Shown here in pieces: positions 1-11,689 of a stretch of 24,796 nt of DNA. Position 1 is the first letter of the stretch. The number at the start of each line of letters is the position of its first letter. Origin of the DNA: Pleurotus ostreatus/Saccharomyces cerevisiae fusant. Its lineage: Eukaryota; Opisthokonta. A program made the translations under genes and the position numbers. The stretch lies in contig JAMQCK010000400.1 in the NCBI GenBank assembly GCA_024196135.1, forward strand, positions 1 through 24,796. Reading direction: 5' to 3'. Below the pieces are notes generated by a model that did no database searches, was not told the origin of the DNA, and saw only the letters and a list, made by a program, of their open reading frames with translations.

Positions 1-609
1 GCGACACTGACTATCTCATGACTATCTATGTTGATCTGTATATAGTCGTTATTCCACGACGATAATGCTACGCGCCTACTCCTTTCATCCCCCATAGCTT
101 GGCAATGGAAGTTAGAAAGTTCAACTTCCCACGGTTCGTATCATGCCAGCCACGTGCGCTGAATGCAACTGTGGCTTCTACCTGGCTTCTTCCGAGTCTC
201 TCATGTGCAGTCTCATAGAAAGCTCTCTGCTCGTCTCTTTCTCGTACGAAACCTTTCATGTCACTGTTGGGACCACCATCGCGTGAACAGGTACGCAGCG
301 GGACCCGCGCAGTTACAACAAGAGCCGCACCTCGACGTCCGGAGCTCTAGAAAACCTTGCTTCGCGCCTCATCTTCCGCGTCATCCAGAACAAGCGCGAT
401 ACAGGCCGGTCACGCGCGTCGCAACAGAGGTCGTGGGGCGCGCTTCTTGTGTGCGATAGCCCTCTGGTCTCCAGCCGAGAAGCACTGAGGGAGTGGGAAG
501 GATCATGGTATCATGCGCGAGAGGGGGGCGGCTGCGGCCACATAAAGATCCCCAGCTACTGCTGCGCGCACAGAGCATCTTTCCAACGACCCAGCCGACG
601 ACTGAGACG
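1..609. other. Upstream region of the chitinase gene; no supported gene
   Basis: I see no recognisable gene here. The short open frames on both strands have no known motif and no convincing splice partners. The last 100 bases or so must contain the promoter and 5' leader of the chitinase gene that starts at 610. An A/T-rich stretch near 540 (cataaag) could serve as a TATA-like element, but this is weak. Confidence 0.5.
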
Positions 610-3200
610 ATGAGCGCAGCACCTCCAGTGACGATCTCCTCGCACACGACCGCGTCGCACCCGCGACCGCACATCCTCTACACCGTGCGCGTGGGCGAGG
701 GCAAGCCCATCTTTCGACGGTACTCCGAGTTCGCTGCGCTTGCGTCGGCGTTGCCGGGCTCGTTCTCGCTGCCGCCAAAGCGCCTGCTGACGACGACGTT
801 CGTGCCGTCGGCGTGGGCGGACGACGCGCTGATCGCGGAGCGGAAGGCGGGGCTGTCAGCGTTCCTCAATGACGTCCTCCGCGTCCCGGAGCTGTCAGCG
901 CATCCGGCTCTCAAGGACTTCCTCGGGCAAGCAGGGACAAGCAAAGGCGCGTTTGACCCCGAGGACGCCTTGCCTTCCACCATGTCGCGCAAGGACGCGT
1001 TGAACTTCAAGACGAAGGCGGCGTCGCAGATCGTCGGCGCGTACTATCCAGGTGAGCGCGACGGGAAGCGTCCTCGACAACCTCGGCGCTGACGAGCGCG
1101 CAGACTGGAGTACGGGCACCATCGCGCCGGAGAACATCGACTTCTCGAAGTACGACTTGCTCTTCTTCGCGTTCGCGACGCCGAATCAGAGTAATGGCCT
1201 CAACTGGGACGACGGAAGCCAGAGCACGCTGAAGCGCTTGGTGAGCGCGGCGCACGGAGCAGGGACGAAGGTCAGCCTACCATTCGCGGCGCATATACCC
1301 AACTTAAACTGCTACAGGTCGTCCTTTCAGTCGGCGGCTGGGGTGGAAGCTACTGGTTCTCGAACGCGGTCAGCAGCAAGGTATGCACACATTATCCCAA
1401 TTCGAAGCTCCGTTGCGAGAAGTCATCATCCAATCGTACATGGGACCCTACCCCTTCTATGCGCATATACCCACTCCAATGCGTCCCGGTATGCGCATGC
1501 ACTGACTCTCTTCAGGGGAACCGCTCTGCTTTCTCCTCCGCTCTCGCCGACGCTGTCAGCCAATACAACCTCGATGGCGTCGACATCGATTGGGTGTGTC
1601 AATTGGACCATCCATGTCCTGCTTCACTCATCAGTCCCTCAGGAATACCCAAACTCAACTGGCGCCGGCAACCCGTAAGTCGAAAATCTCTTCTATGCGC
1701 ATACACCCATCATAATCTTTGAATCGACAGGCATAACGCTGCCGACGCTGCGAACCTCCTTACGCTGCTCAAGGACATCCGTAAGAAGATTGGTGCGTAT
1801 AATTCGACCTCTGATTACCGTCCTTCTCTCTGACTATACTTAGGAGACGACAAGACCATATCGGCGGCAGTTGCGCACCAGCCGTGGATTGGGGATAATG
1901 GGTCGCCATTGAGTGATGTGAGCGCCTACGCGTCAGTGATGGACTGGGTTGGGATCATGTGAGTGCTTCCGACTTCTTATAAGCGTCGCCGGGTTCATGG
2001 CACTGATATTCGCATAGGAACTACGATGTGACTGGCGCCAGCGCGCATCCAGGTCCTAATGCACCTTTGGGTACGTAGAATGCATCTCGAAGCCCTTTAC
2101 CTTGGACCGGCGCACATCGTTCCTGTTCCTTCATCGTCACCTGTGCTGATACCCTCACCAAGGCAACCTATGCGGTACCTCTGCGCATCCCGAAGCCTCC
2201 GCTCAAGCTGCCGTCAAGCAGTGGACCGGCGCGGGCTTCCCGGCGAGCAAGCTCATGCTTGGCGTGCCGTACTACGGATATGTGAGCCAGGTGAGTCGGT
2301 GGATCTGCACTTGTCCCGTCTACCCCACGTTCGCCCCTGGCTGCGCGTGCAATGCTGACGAATCTGCATCGCAGAGCTCGGACACGACGCTCACAGGCAG
2401 CTTCGCGCCCAAGGCTCACGCGGGTACGAATGCAGAGGTCACCAATGGTGGGCAAGAGGTCCTCTCCGAGGGCTCGACGGATGGACCCTTGTACGCTCCG
2501 CACCCGCACGCGAAGGCGACACCCGCGAACTCGGACGAGTCGGCGAAGCAGGCAGGGAACGGCGCGACGAAAGAGGCAGCAAAGACGCCGATCACGGTCA
2601 AGGCGGACCTCTCTTCGTACTGGGGCCAACAGGTCGCGTTCTCGACCCTCGTCAGCGCGGGCGCGCTCACGAAGAAGAGCGACGGGAACTATGGCGAAGC
2701 TGGCGGGTTCACGATGGTGCGACATACGTCTTCCTTCTCTGCTCTTCTTGCCGACCCGTCCTTTCATCCCTTCTCCGCTCGAATCCTCCCTGCCTTCTCC
2801 ACACTGTACGCCGCTAACACCGACCACCAGGCCTGGGACAATTGCTCCGACACGCCCTTCCTGTACAAGACATCCGCGCAGACGGTCGTGACCTACGATG
2901 ACACGTACTCGCTCAACTCGAAGGCGGCTTATGCGCGCGATGCGGGGCTGGCGGGCGTGTTTGGGTGGTCGCTGGATCAGGATGATGGGACCTCGTTGGT
3001 GGTGAGTGTGGTTCTGGCTTTCCAGTTCTCTATTTTTCTGTCGTCGGGACGGAGGAGGGTGGGGTACAAGGCTTGGGCAAGAGGCGGGCGACGTCGAGCG
3101 TCTTCCAGAGTTTTGATCAGTGCCGCCGCGGGCCTTGCAGCTTCTGTCGATGTTGCTGACATATACGCAGGGTGCCGTGCGCTCAGGGCTTGGGAAGTAA
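610..3200 (+). CDS. PX domain-GH18 chitinase fusion, 12 exons
   Basis: Predicted to hydrolyse beta-1,4 N-acetylglucosamine linkages in chitin. My exons are 610-1051, 1104-1270, 1318-1380, 1516-1593, 1643-1674, 1731-1792, 1844-1958, 2018-2070, 2163-2290, 2375-2716, 2831-3001 and 3171-3200; they total 561 codons (560 aa) with every junction in frame. Residues about 15-115 form a PX (phosphoinositide-binding) domain with RRYSEF at 36-41. The GH18 barrel starts near residue 140 (IVGAYYPDWS). It has SVGGWGG at 207-213, the catalytic DGVDIDWE at 244-251 (the acid Glu251 is the first codon after an intron), MNYD at 320-323 and FGWSLDQDD near the end. A charged low-complexity insert of about 70 residues lies near 383-455. 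No signal peptide is visible, so the protein is probably cytosolic or endosomal rather than secreted; that location is inference. The start at 610 is the ATG immediately before the PX domain. The gene converges on the F-box gene, with only 50 bp between the stops. Confidence 0.9.
1454..1709 (+). repeat. 20-nt motif shared by two introns of the chitinase gene
   Basis: Positions 1454-1473 (intron 3) and 1690-1709 (intron 5) carry the same 20-nt string, beginning cttctatgcgcata, with one mismatch. A shorter copy, gcgcatataccca, lies in intron 2 at 1289-1301. It falls in no exon of my model. It could be a local duplication or a shared splicing element. Confidence 0.6.
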
Positions 3201-3250
3201 GCGAGAACCTTGGAAACCAAATGGTCGCACCATCAAGGTTGCCACGCCGA

Positions 3251-5155
3251 TCACGACCAGAGCGTTAAGCGCTCTTTCATGACGCAACGAGTTTTAAGGT
3301 TCGGTTTGTGGCTCTGGACTGTATATGGACGGTACGCTGGAATGCATCGTACAATGGTGTCAGGAGGTTTCTGAGGGACGGTCAGCACCATAGTTGAGCT
3401 TCGAAGACTATTCCACATGCATTCTGCCAGACCACGGTCGGGAACAAGGAAGTCCATCACTACGAGCTCGTCCGGCCCCTGGACTTGATCATGCAAAAGA
3501 AGGCATAGTCTCCCGCTAGCGGGGCAGAAGTCATAGTTTCGCACTTGCTGCATCAGGTCCGACGTGAGAGGGGTCATGGCAGGCAGAGCCGCCGTCTCAT
3601 CCGTCGTCGCGCGATACGACATGCACGACGCCTCGTTTACTGAGTCGTTGAAGACCACGAATATGTGGCCCTCGCAGGATGCGACGACCGGACAGGCGGC
3701 GTTGAAGTCCTCGCCTTCGACGGTCCGCGGGATCCTGGCGCGGTAAAGGGGATACTGGCTAGGAAGGGCACCGACATGCGAGGGGTCCGTCCAGATGACG
3801 GGCGCCATGTCGAAGTGGTGGAGGTTGCGGAAGCCGAGGAGAGTGAACTCGCAGGAGGCGGGGGATCTGTAGAACCAGGGCTTCTGAACGAACCACACTT
3901 CGGTGTAGTCGTCCTCCGCGGGGGACATCGTGATGGGGAGGGGAGCGCACTGCTTGGGAAGGTCTGTGAAGCAGATCCGGCCACCGTGGAGGGTTTTGAT
4001 CTCGTAGAAATCGGTGAGCTTGGTCAGCCGGATGCGTGTGCGGTCGGGGAGGATTACGCTTGTTCCCGCGAGGAACACCTAGGAGGCTCAGGTCAGAGGA
4101 CAAGGGAAACCACTCTGAACGGACAGACTAACTTGCTCGCTGCGTTGCGCGTCCAATTTTGCAAACTTGTTGGATCGGTAGTCCCAGAGTACCAGCGTGC
4201 TATCTGCAACATCGACAGCACTCAAAACGACGTGCGTATCGGACATGGACCTAGGGCGAGCCAGAAATTCACAGCGCAGTCTGGACAGAGAGCGCACGTT
4301 CAAACGGCGATTGCGTGGCCTAGCTGTGAAGTCCACTTCGAAGACGCCTACGGCGTGTGTGCTGTGTTCACTCAATGACGTGTCCCAATGCAGAATCTTG
4401 GATCTTACTCACTGGTACAGCACGAAGATGATTCTCCCGGGCGCCTTCGCTTCGTATATCATGATATTGCATCCCGATGAGGAGGGATCCTCCGGTTCCT
4501 TCAGCAGCTCATCGAGGGTCTTGACGTACAGCGGAAGGGGCCGCACACCGCAATACGCGTTCTGGCCGAGATCCCAGATGTGGAAGTGTCTTTTGGAGGT
4601 CGCGAGCAGGAAGCGGCCGCCAGGGACCAGGGAAAAGTGATTGAAGTGGTCCTCCCAGTAGCTGGAGAATGGGCGCTCGCCGGGAATTCGGAGGGTCAGG
4701 GCTTGTCGGGCCAGAGGCGAAAGTCTGCGCTCTGAGTTGCCGGTGAAGTCCGCGCGGGGGCCGCTATGGGAGCGTAGGAGATTGAGGCAGCGGAGAGGTG
4801 CGGTGGCTGTGTGTTCAAGCATTTCTAGAGGCATGCTCTCGAGGTCGTATGTGCCGAGAAACACGCTATTCCGTTTACACATTTCACGTACTGCCGCCGT
4901 CCATATCGGCCGCGTTTTGGTTGAGGACTCCAGGTTCTTGCAAGTCTATCCGGCCCATGTTGAGCAGTAGGTTCCTTCCAGTGATGTCGTGAAGATTTGT
5001 ACCTTTCGTAGAGCGATAATATCCTGGGGTAGCAGATAACTGACGATGACCAAGAAAATATCGAACGGGAGATTGTTCAGCGCCGGTTTTGCAACCTGCA
5101 GCCCAAAGTATCCCGAGATAGAGCGAGAAGCAAGCCAGCGATATACTGGGTCCAT
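3251..5155 (-). CDS. F-box protein, copy A
   Basis: Likely substrate-recognition subunit of an SCF-type ubiquitin ligase. Exons on the minus strand are 5155-5003, 4945-4413, 4370-4133 and 4078-3251, giving 583 residues in frame. The F-box is near residues 28-60 (NLPFDIFLVIVSYLLPQDI), followed by LRKTCK and an IWTAAVREMC segment, the usual layout in basidiomycete F-box families. The rest contains WD-like patches (SLVPGGRFLLATSKRHFHIW, STLVLWDYRS) that may fold as a beta-propeller, and a conserved YDFCPASGRLC block near the C-terminus. It is a paralogue of copy B, with introns at equivalent places and a third exon of the same length (238 nt). The start at 5155 was chosen because it opens just ahead of the F-box. 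The C-terminal ~48 residues after VPDRGL do not match copy B, so the 3' end may contain another intron. Substrate unknown. Confidence 0.82.
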
Positions 5156-5654
5156 TGCGGCTGTGGCTGCAGCTCGGAGCTCCCGTCGCAGTGGATGTCA
5201 AAGTCAAGTTACCCGATCGGGCGATCGGCCGGCTTGTATGACATTGTTTGACCACATCCCCCGCGGATTCCGACGGCGCTGCGTTTCCGTTATGAGTGGG
5301 ATATGCGCTTGGATTGTATGTGCCACAATAGCTCTACATCATCTAACGGTCACAAAACTGGAGGAAAGCATCAGTGAAGGCCGTCACCAAGAACAACGTC
5401 AAACTCACCTTCACAATGCATGGTTAGGGACTAGACAATCCCATACACGCAGGGTTGGGCTGTGTTTCCATCAGGCTGATTGTCACAACATTACCGAATT
5501 GTCCTGGGCCGGGAGTTCAAATCCTCGACCAGAGAGCTGTCGCGACAGCGTACGACTACGAAAATTCACGCTACTCTCTACTTATTGCAGACAGTGAGCA
5601 TATACGTATGTCGTCCTTCCTCCTCTCCTATCCGTATTGAACGTTATAACCGCA
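5156..5654. other. Intergenic region between F-box genes A and B
   Basis: No gene supported. This should hold the promoter of F-box gene A (minus strand) and the 3' flank of gene B, whose displaced last exon ends at 5655. A gttcaaatcc string at 5515-5524 resembles a tRNA B box, but no cloverleaf can be drawn around it. Confidence 0.5.
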
Positions 5655-5673
5655 TCAAACTGGTACCTGAGCC
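5655..5673 (-). other. Displaced terminal exon of F-box gene B
   Basis: Gene B reaches a good splice donor (gtatgt, first base 20418) just before the right target duplication. Joining the flanks of the transposon continues that intron through 5708-5674, which contains a ctgac branch-like site and ends in a ctccag acceptor. The exon then reads five codons after the split Arg codon and stops (TGA at 5657-5655). The junction is in frame and the rebuilt intron is 49 nt, the normal size here. With this exon copy B would be 529 residues. This is inference from the joined flanks. Confidence 0.6.
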
Positions 5674-5708
5674 CTGGAGTTAAGTCAGCCTCCGACGGCA
5701 CTATATGC

Positions 5709-5716
5709 GAATAAGG
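5709..5716. repeat. Left 8-bp target-site duplication of the KDZ element
   Basis: GAATAAGG here is repeated exactly in the same orientation at 20405-20412. Bases immediately outside the match differ on both sides, so the duplication is exactly 8 bp. Each copy sits 4-5 bp from a CAGGCA motif that starts the aligned inverted termini. Confidence 0.7.
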
Positions 5717-5800
5717 CTCTACAGGCAGCCCAAACTGGTGCCTATATGATGGGATAGACCCCCATTGTACCATGACCATAAGGTCCGGCATTCCACTCTG
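5717..5800 (+). repeat. Left terminal inverted repeat (diverged)
   Basis: Matches the reverse complement of 20333-20404 imperfectly. Shared landmarks in order are CAGGCA (5722-5727), GATGGGAT (5748-5755), a GACCCC block, ACCA and an AGGT near 5790. Small insertions and deletions separate the blocks. Confidence 0.6.
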
Positions 5801-6065
5801 ATCATTCCATGTGGAACGATCCAACGTTCCGCACGCTATGGACTGTACCAACCGTCCTCGCACATGCTCTGGATTGTACCAGCCCTCTCAGAGCATACCA
5901 ACAATCATAGTTAGACTGGTATTTTCCATGCATTGGTATATTCTAAGTCTTGGTACATTATAATCAACGGTTCGTTTCTGTCTTCTGGTATGAACCACAA
6001 GAGTACCCTTCGCAGTAACGTACCAAAATGAAGCAATACATTCCACAACTGGAATATTCCATACA
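5722..6065. repeat. Left subterminal palindrome cluster
   Basis: AT-rich block with many copies of half-sites TGGTA/TACCA and GGAAT/ATTCC in both orientations. The best example is the perfect 12-bp palindrome TGGAATATTCCA at 6050-6061, found again at 19321-19332 in the right arm. Such repeats are candidate transposase-binding sites. It lies just beyond the 3' end of the leftward gene. Confidence 0.65.
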
Positions 6066-6253
6066 TCTTGCAGATAGATTCTCCTGCCACACCCAGACCT
6101 GGTGGAACGGTTGCTCGTCACCATTATTGTTGCACTCTCATAGCTTGCTCACATTCACGCCAGTTGGAAATCAAGAATACAATCCAATATATATGCTAAA
6201 TTACAAAAGATACAGAATCACGGTTAAGGGAGAGAATCAGGACTGACATGTAG

Positions 6254-9200
6254 CTAATCACCCTCAGCCTCTCGGTCCTTCCGCTTGTTTGGACGAGATT
6301 GTCCAACACGCAGCGACGTATCCTCTTGCGCAGGGTATGCTTCGAGGCGGCGACGCTTGTGACGATGGTCACCTTCACCTTCGTGGTGGCGTCGCAAGGT
6401 CGGAGTGGCCTGAGGTGGCGCAGGTTGGGTTGGATATCGGGCGTGGGCTTCGCCGTTCCCATAGGCTGCAGGATGCTGATACATCGGATGAAGGCCATAT
6501 GGTGGAGGCATAGGCATAGGGTAAGGAGGCATGAACGGCTGCGAATAGGGATCCGGATAATAGCCGCCATAACCGTATGTGCCATATGGGGGTAAAGGAT
6601 GTGTGGCTGGATGATCTGCGCCGGGATAAGGACTGGCCCAAGGATTGCCGTGTGCACGAGGGTCATGGGTTGGCAGATTCGGGTGCCCAAGACGAGATGA
6701 GGGTGGCGCCCGAGCAGCCTGCATGGGATGATGGCGAGAAGAAGCAGGTGGCGGCGATGAAGTTGGTGGGGGGTGGTGGTGAGAGGGAGCTGGTGACGGC
6801 GATCGGGTCGGCAGGGGGTGGCGCGAGGGAGCGGGTGGCGGGGATGGGGTTGGCATGTTTGTAGGAGGACGAGGATGAGGGGGAGCAGGGTACCCATCCG
6901 CACGCATATGGCCACTGGCAACATGAAGCTCGGAACGTGGAAGCGACTCAGCACGAGACTGAGCATCAACCTCGTCAGCTGGACTTGGCATCCGCGGTGA
7001 GTGGACAGAGATGTGATCCACGGTGGGTAGCTCCTGCCGGCGAGAGACCAGAGGTGATGCGCTGCCGTCTCGAGGTAGTGGTGTCCCTGTAGGGTGAAGA
7101 GGGCGAGAAAGAGAAGGGCGAGAGGAAAATGGTGGCGGCGAAGGAGTTCGCGCAGCATCTTCTCGATCGAAGCCACTATCTGCAACATCATCAGATCGAA
7201 CGAACAAATGAAGTGCAGACCCACATACCATCATGCCTCTGCGCCGCAACCAGCTCGTCAAAGGCCGCGGTAGACTGTATGGGCTCACAGTGCGGCTCTT
7301 GATAGTCAAGATCGATGTCGACCTGGGGCACCTTCTTCTTTCCTTTCCTCGGCTTCTTCCCCTTCTTCGTATTTGCGTGCTTGCTATCATACGCAGGATC
7401 GTCACGGGGTCGCTGCCGGGAGCCGTACTCGAAGTTCTTCGAGTGCCGGTGTTCCTCCTCGTCCTCGATGAAGAGCGGCGAGGCATTGACGCGCAGGATG
7501 ATCCTGTCGTCAACGTCATATGCAAGCCCCTTGTCGGCCAGGTCACGGAAGTCCTTGGCGCGAATGTGAGGATCCCAGCGTACGACCCGCACGGCATGGC
7601 GCAGCAACTCCTCGTCGCCATCATCTCCCTTGTCATAGGCGACACGAGCGTTCGCAGCCCGTTCCCACTCTTTGACAGAGGGATTGAGCGCCGCGCGTGT
7701 TGCATCAGGGTGACCAGGGCAATCATGGTCCCACCCTCGGAACCAGCCTCGAAGCTCGAGCCCAAACTTGTAGAAGAGGGTCATTGCGTTCGTCCTCCAC
7801 GTCCACATCGCAGAAGGTGGAAGCCCATAATCGATAAACATTATACGGGCTGGAGGGGTCATAAGAATACATGCAAGTAGGCAGGCAAGCCTTGACGTAC
7901 CGATGTCCTTAGCAACGCTGTTGAAGACGATGCGGCGGTGATAGTCACGAAGACTCTCGCTGGGGTTCCGCGGTCCTGTGTTGTACTTCTTCTGGAGAAT
8001 GATCTCGTTTGCCTCCCAGGCCTGGTCGACTTGCGGGCGAGGTTGCGCAATGATACGATCATCAGAGGCGCTCACGGTGGCGCGGCGGCGACGTTCCATG
8101 CGCAACGTACTGAGATGAGAGGTGAGATAGGAGTCACGACTTGGTATACAAATAGAACGTACTTGACCATACCAGCGATGTCCTTCTGGCTCTGCTCCAA
8201 GTTCAACGTGAACGAGGGGTGCTGCCACATCTCCTCATACGAGGGTGACCCTCCGAAGTGACCAACGTCGCCCGAGTCATCGACCATGAAGCCGAAGATC
8301 TCCAGACCGGTCTCCGAGTACACGCGCATGGCCCAGATGATGCCGTCCTCGCAGTTCTTCCGCATAAGCTGGCGGGCGCGCACAGGATCGGTCACCACCT
8401 GCTGAGCCTTCTGCAGACCTTGCTCGCGGATGAACTCGACAACCTCGGGGAACGCTCGTTGATAGTCGTCCAAGGTTGGATCATCCCCGAGAGGATCACG
8501 ACGAACGTGGTAGGCTTCGGTTGCAGCCACAAGTAGCTGATCGCGGTCATCTGAGAGATTGTCAGTATCAATACGCCACGATCAAACAGGTCAACGTACA
8601 CTTATGGACGTCAGGATAGCCTTCCTTTGCTCCGTGCACGCTAAACCAAGTCTGGTAGAAATTCCAGAAGTTCTCGCGACGTAGGGACGGCCGAGTAGCA
8701 CCCGCAATCTGATAGACGCGACTCTCCGTGAGATCATGCATGGCTGCATAGTCATTCAGCTTGTCGAAGTACTCCAGCGAAATGGCGCGAATTTCGTGGA
8801 CTGTCGACTGGCCAACAGCACCACTCTTATGTGGTCGCTTCGCAGGTTGCTCGCCAGACGGAGATGCAGGCCGCTCGCCAGGAAAAGGCGCAGGGTTCTC
8901 GACAGAGGGACGCGCAGGGTGCTCATCAGAGGGGTGCACAGGGTGTTCGCCAGCAAGAGGCGTAGCGGCACGACGTATAGACCCAGCTGGATTGGCAGCA
9001 GCAGGCTGCTTGCCACGCGCTTTGGCGGAAAGCCCGCGACGTCGCTTGGATGCCCCTTTACCCGACGGTTTGGCATCGTCATCAGAGGCATTGCCGTTCG
9101 CGTCGAGGTCGCGCTGCATCTCTTCGTCATCACTGTCATCGCCAGCGCGTACAACTGCCGCATCACGATCCTCGCTCGCGACGTACAGATCACTGGAATC

Positions 9201-10265
9201 ATCCTGGTTGTCGTCCTCGAGATCGCCATCATCAGAAGCCGCAGGCAGACGAGTCTTCAGCTCGACACCCTGTGCACAACGCGGGACTTTGCGCTGCCGA
9301 GATGCACGAGAGGCTGCAACAGGAGATACAGGAGGGGGGATCGGTGCTGGCAGCTCCCCGATGCGCTGAAGGGTAGACTCCTTCAGACGAAGCAGCTGCT
9401 GAACACAATCCTCAATAGTATCATCGGGATCGTAGCCATCCGCTGCTTGTAGTGCTTCCCGCCACTCTGCATAGTCGTAGCGGCCACCCAGGATCTCTTG
9501 CAGCGTAGCTTCTGCCGCCACTATGCCCTTACCCAACCGGGCAGCTTCTTCGAGAGCATCCCAAGCACGACGATTGACAACATCGGGTGAGGAGTTGGTG
9601 ATGATGGGAGATGGGTTATTGTCCAGCGGTGGATGGTTGTCGCGCGGAGATGGGCAGTTGCTGACAGCATGCGAGACGTCCTCCTCTTCGTGGGATGGAG
9701 AGACCCCGTCTCCGAGACGGTCCTGCGGGCCCCGGTCGTTGGGTACATCGAGGTTAGGGCGGCGCATGAAGTACGCATCGTCATTTCTAGGCCGTGGATC
9801 ATCGCGATTGCGAGGACGAGCACGCGGATAGCTTCGCTTTGAGCGCAGGGAGGCAGGATGTGGATCGGGGGAAATGCCATGAGGAAGCGGTTGGGTGTCG
9901 CGGGATGGCGGCCGGGATGCCCTATGCTCGTGGTCATTGTCTGCCGGTACGACCGACGGAACTTCGAGCTGTCCCTCGCCACCGCACCCATGTCTGGGGA
10001 CATGTTCGAGTAGAGCTTCTGATATGCCATCAGGCCGGTCTTGTTCGATAGCAGGCTCCGGCACCGGTGCTTTACCGCGCTTCGTGCGACGGGGAGCGGG
10101 CACTGTGCCGGGAGCAGGCACTTGATGGTCATTCGGAACCTCGAGTGGCGTGTCGGAGGTCTCGATGGGAGGTAAGCCAGCCTTAGGCTTGCGTGCGCCT
10201 TTCTTAGGCCGTGGCGTAGGATCCTTAACTGGCACAGTCCGCGTTCGGAGTTGGCGAGTTGCCAT
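6254..10265 (-). CDS. KDZ-element passenger protein 1, unknown function (1269 aa)
   Basis: I do not recognise this family. Minus-strand exons are 10265-8600, 8550-8163, 8109-7901, 7849-7229 and 7179-6254. Introns are 49-53 nt and the frame is continuous for 1270 codons including stop. Residues 1 to about 480 are mostly low-complexity, basic and proline-rich, then strongly acidic (DDGDLEDDNQDDSSD). A folded-looking core spans about 500-880, with NFWNFYQTWFSVHGAKEGYP, CEDGIIWAMRVYSETGLEIF and MFIDYGLPPSAMWTWRT. A basic patch (KKGKKPRKGKKK) and C-terminal KRRR and KRKDR suggest nuclear localisation. Residues about 962-1269 are a Pro/His/Tyr-rich disordered tail. It is transcribed away from the next gene, across a 1.6-kb divergent region inside the transposon. 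An accessory role in transposition is inference. The start ATG at 10265 is the first in the open frame. Confidence 0.8.
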
Positions 10266-11330
10266 CTGTCGCTCGAAAGTAAGAGATATGTTCGGGCCCT
10301 CGGAGACGTATATAACACACCTGATTATACGACAGGGAATGGATGACTTTCACAGACGATGCAGTTGCTGAGCTGGACGAGCATGAGACCGTATAACCTC
10401 GACCAGGGGAGTCAACTTACAGAGTGGCGATGGGCAGGTAGTGTTTGATGAGACGGTAGAGGGCAAGATGAAGTCGAGGAACAAACACAGACAACAGGCC
10501 AACACGCGGAAACAAACAAAGTATGTTGCAGACGACGTCTTATTCTGGCATAACTAATTATGGAAGAGGATGATGCGATCGAGGGCGAGAGTGACAGCAA
10601 AGTGAGTGTTGGAGTTTTGTGACAGACTGCACGCCAGCACATTACACAATGTTGCTCTAAAGGGTGCATTTAGCATTTGAGTACAAACACCTAGAACAAA
10701 AGCTTACCACAGATCTGGTGCTCCATGACCTATTAATTCATCATCGAGCTGCTGACTGCGAGGATCCCCAAGACGCGGTCGACGCAGTCTACGTTTGAGG
10801 GTTCCGCGATAGGTAAAGGTCGTGCAGAGCGGGTCGGCAACACCGAGTGGCGCACGGACACGGGGCTGATGACCGCGCGGCAGCTGCGGGCGAGCGCGCA
10901 GAGCAGGAGGCTTCGATGCGCGAGGCAGCTGCGCGTGCTAACAATGTTGAGGGACGCACGCAGAAAGCCGGCACACGACGAAGGCGGCAGACGCGCGTGC
11001 ATAGAGACGGCAAGGTATTAGCGCATGAGCGCGAGCGTGGAGGGAGCCGGAAAGGAGATCGATGAGGCGGGCGGTGGGGGTTGAGCTGGCAGGAGGGAAC
11101 AGCAGGTCGCCTCATGAGGGATGCCAACGACGCGCGCAACAGGGATCGTCAACAACGACCGTGCGGCCTGTGCAGGTGTGAGCTTACAGTTGATATGATT
11201 ATGCAGCGACTACATACCTCATTCGTCTAACATGGGCCTGCCAGCCGTTCGTATTCCCGCATCGCGCAGGTGTTATTGAAGTGGTGTATGAGGGGTCGCT
11301 CGATCGCGATGAAAGAACCGGCGCAACATC

Positions 11331-11442
11331 GCAGACGCCTCGAAGGCGCGTGCGACGGCAGAATTCACGGTCGCGCAGACGCCACGAAGGCGCGTGCGCG
11401 GTGTGAGTAAGGAGCTACGCAGACACCACGAAGGTGCGTGCA
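11331..11442 (+). repeat. Three copies of a GCAGACRCC-CGAAGG repeat, 44-bp period
   Basis: Copies begin at 11331, 11375 and 11419, exactly 44 bp apart. Each reads like GCAGACACCACGAAGGTGCG with one or two changes. The same motif appears in reverse orientation at 12032-12141, so the two arrays face each other across about 600 bp. Confidence 0.7.
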
Positions 11443-11689
11443 CGCAGAGGGGCTTCGAAGGTTGTCAGCTCGAGTTCGGTGGATGTCAACGTACCAAGGG
11501 CCACACGATGAGGGCAATAAAAGTCGACAAACTGAGCGGCGCAAATGTAAAAAAAGACCGATAGAATGTCGTTCGGCGCGATCGTGGGGCGACGGAGAGA
11601 AGGAAGGAGGAGGCGGGACTAGGTGAGGACGGAGGGGGACGGCGAGGACGACGACGCTGCACTCGGACGCGTCCACCGCCGATCACAAT

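Noticed and set aside
68..259. Minus-strand open frame of 63 codons near the left edge
   Set aside because: No recognisable motif, no clear splice partner and no conserved-looking composition; it could equally be chance.
2168..3220. Long minus-strand open frame (350 codons) across the chitinase
   Set aside because: It is antisense to exons with clear GH18 motifs and reads as an Arg/Val-rich shadow typical of GC-rich coding DNA.
5455..5560. Possible tRNA gene with B box gttcaaatcc at 5515-5524
   Set aside because: No matching A box at the right distance, and neither the acceptor nor the anticodon stem can be paired.
6196..7224. Second minus-strand frame of 342 codons overlapping the Pro-rich tail of passenger 1
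   Set aside because: Frame-shifted shadow of the last exon; the other frame joins upstream exons in phase and this one does not.
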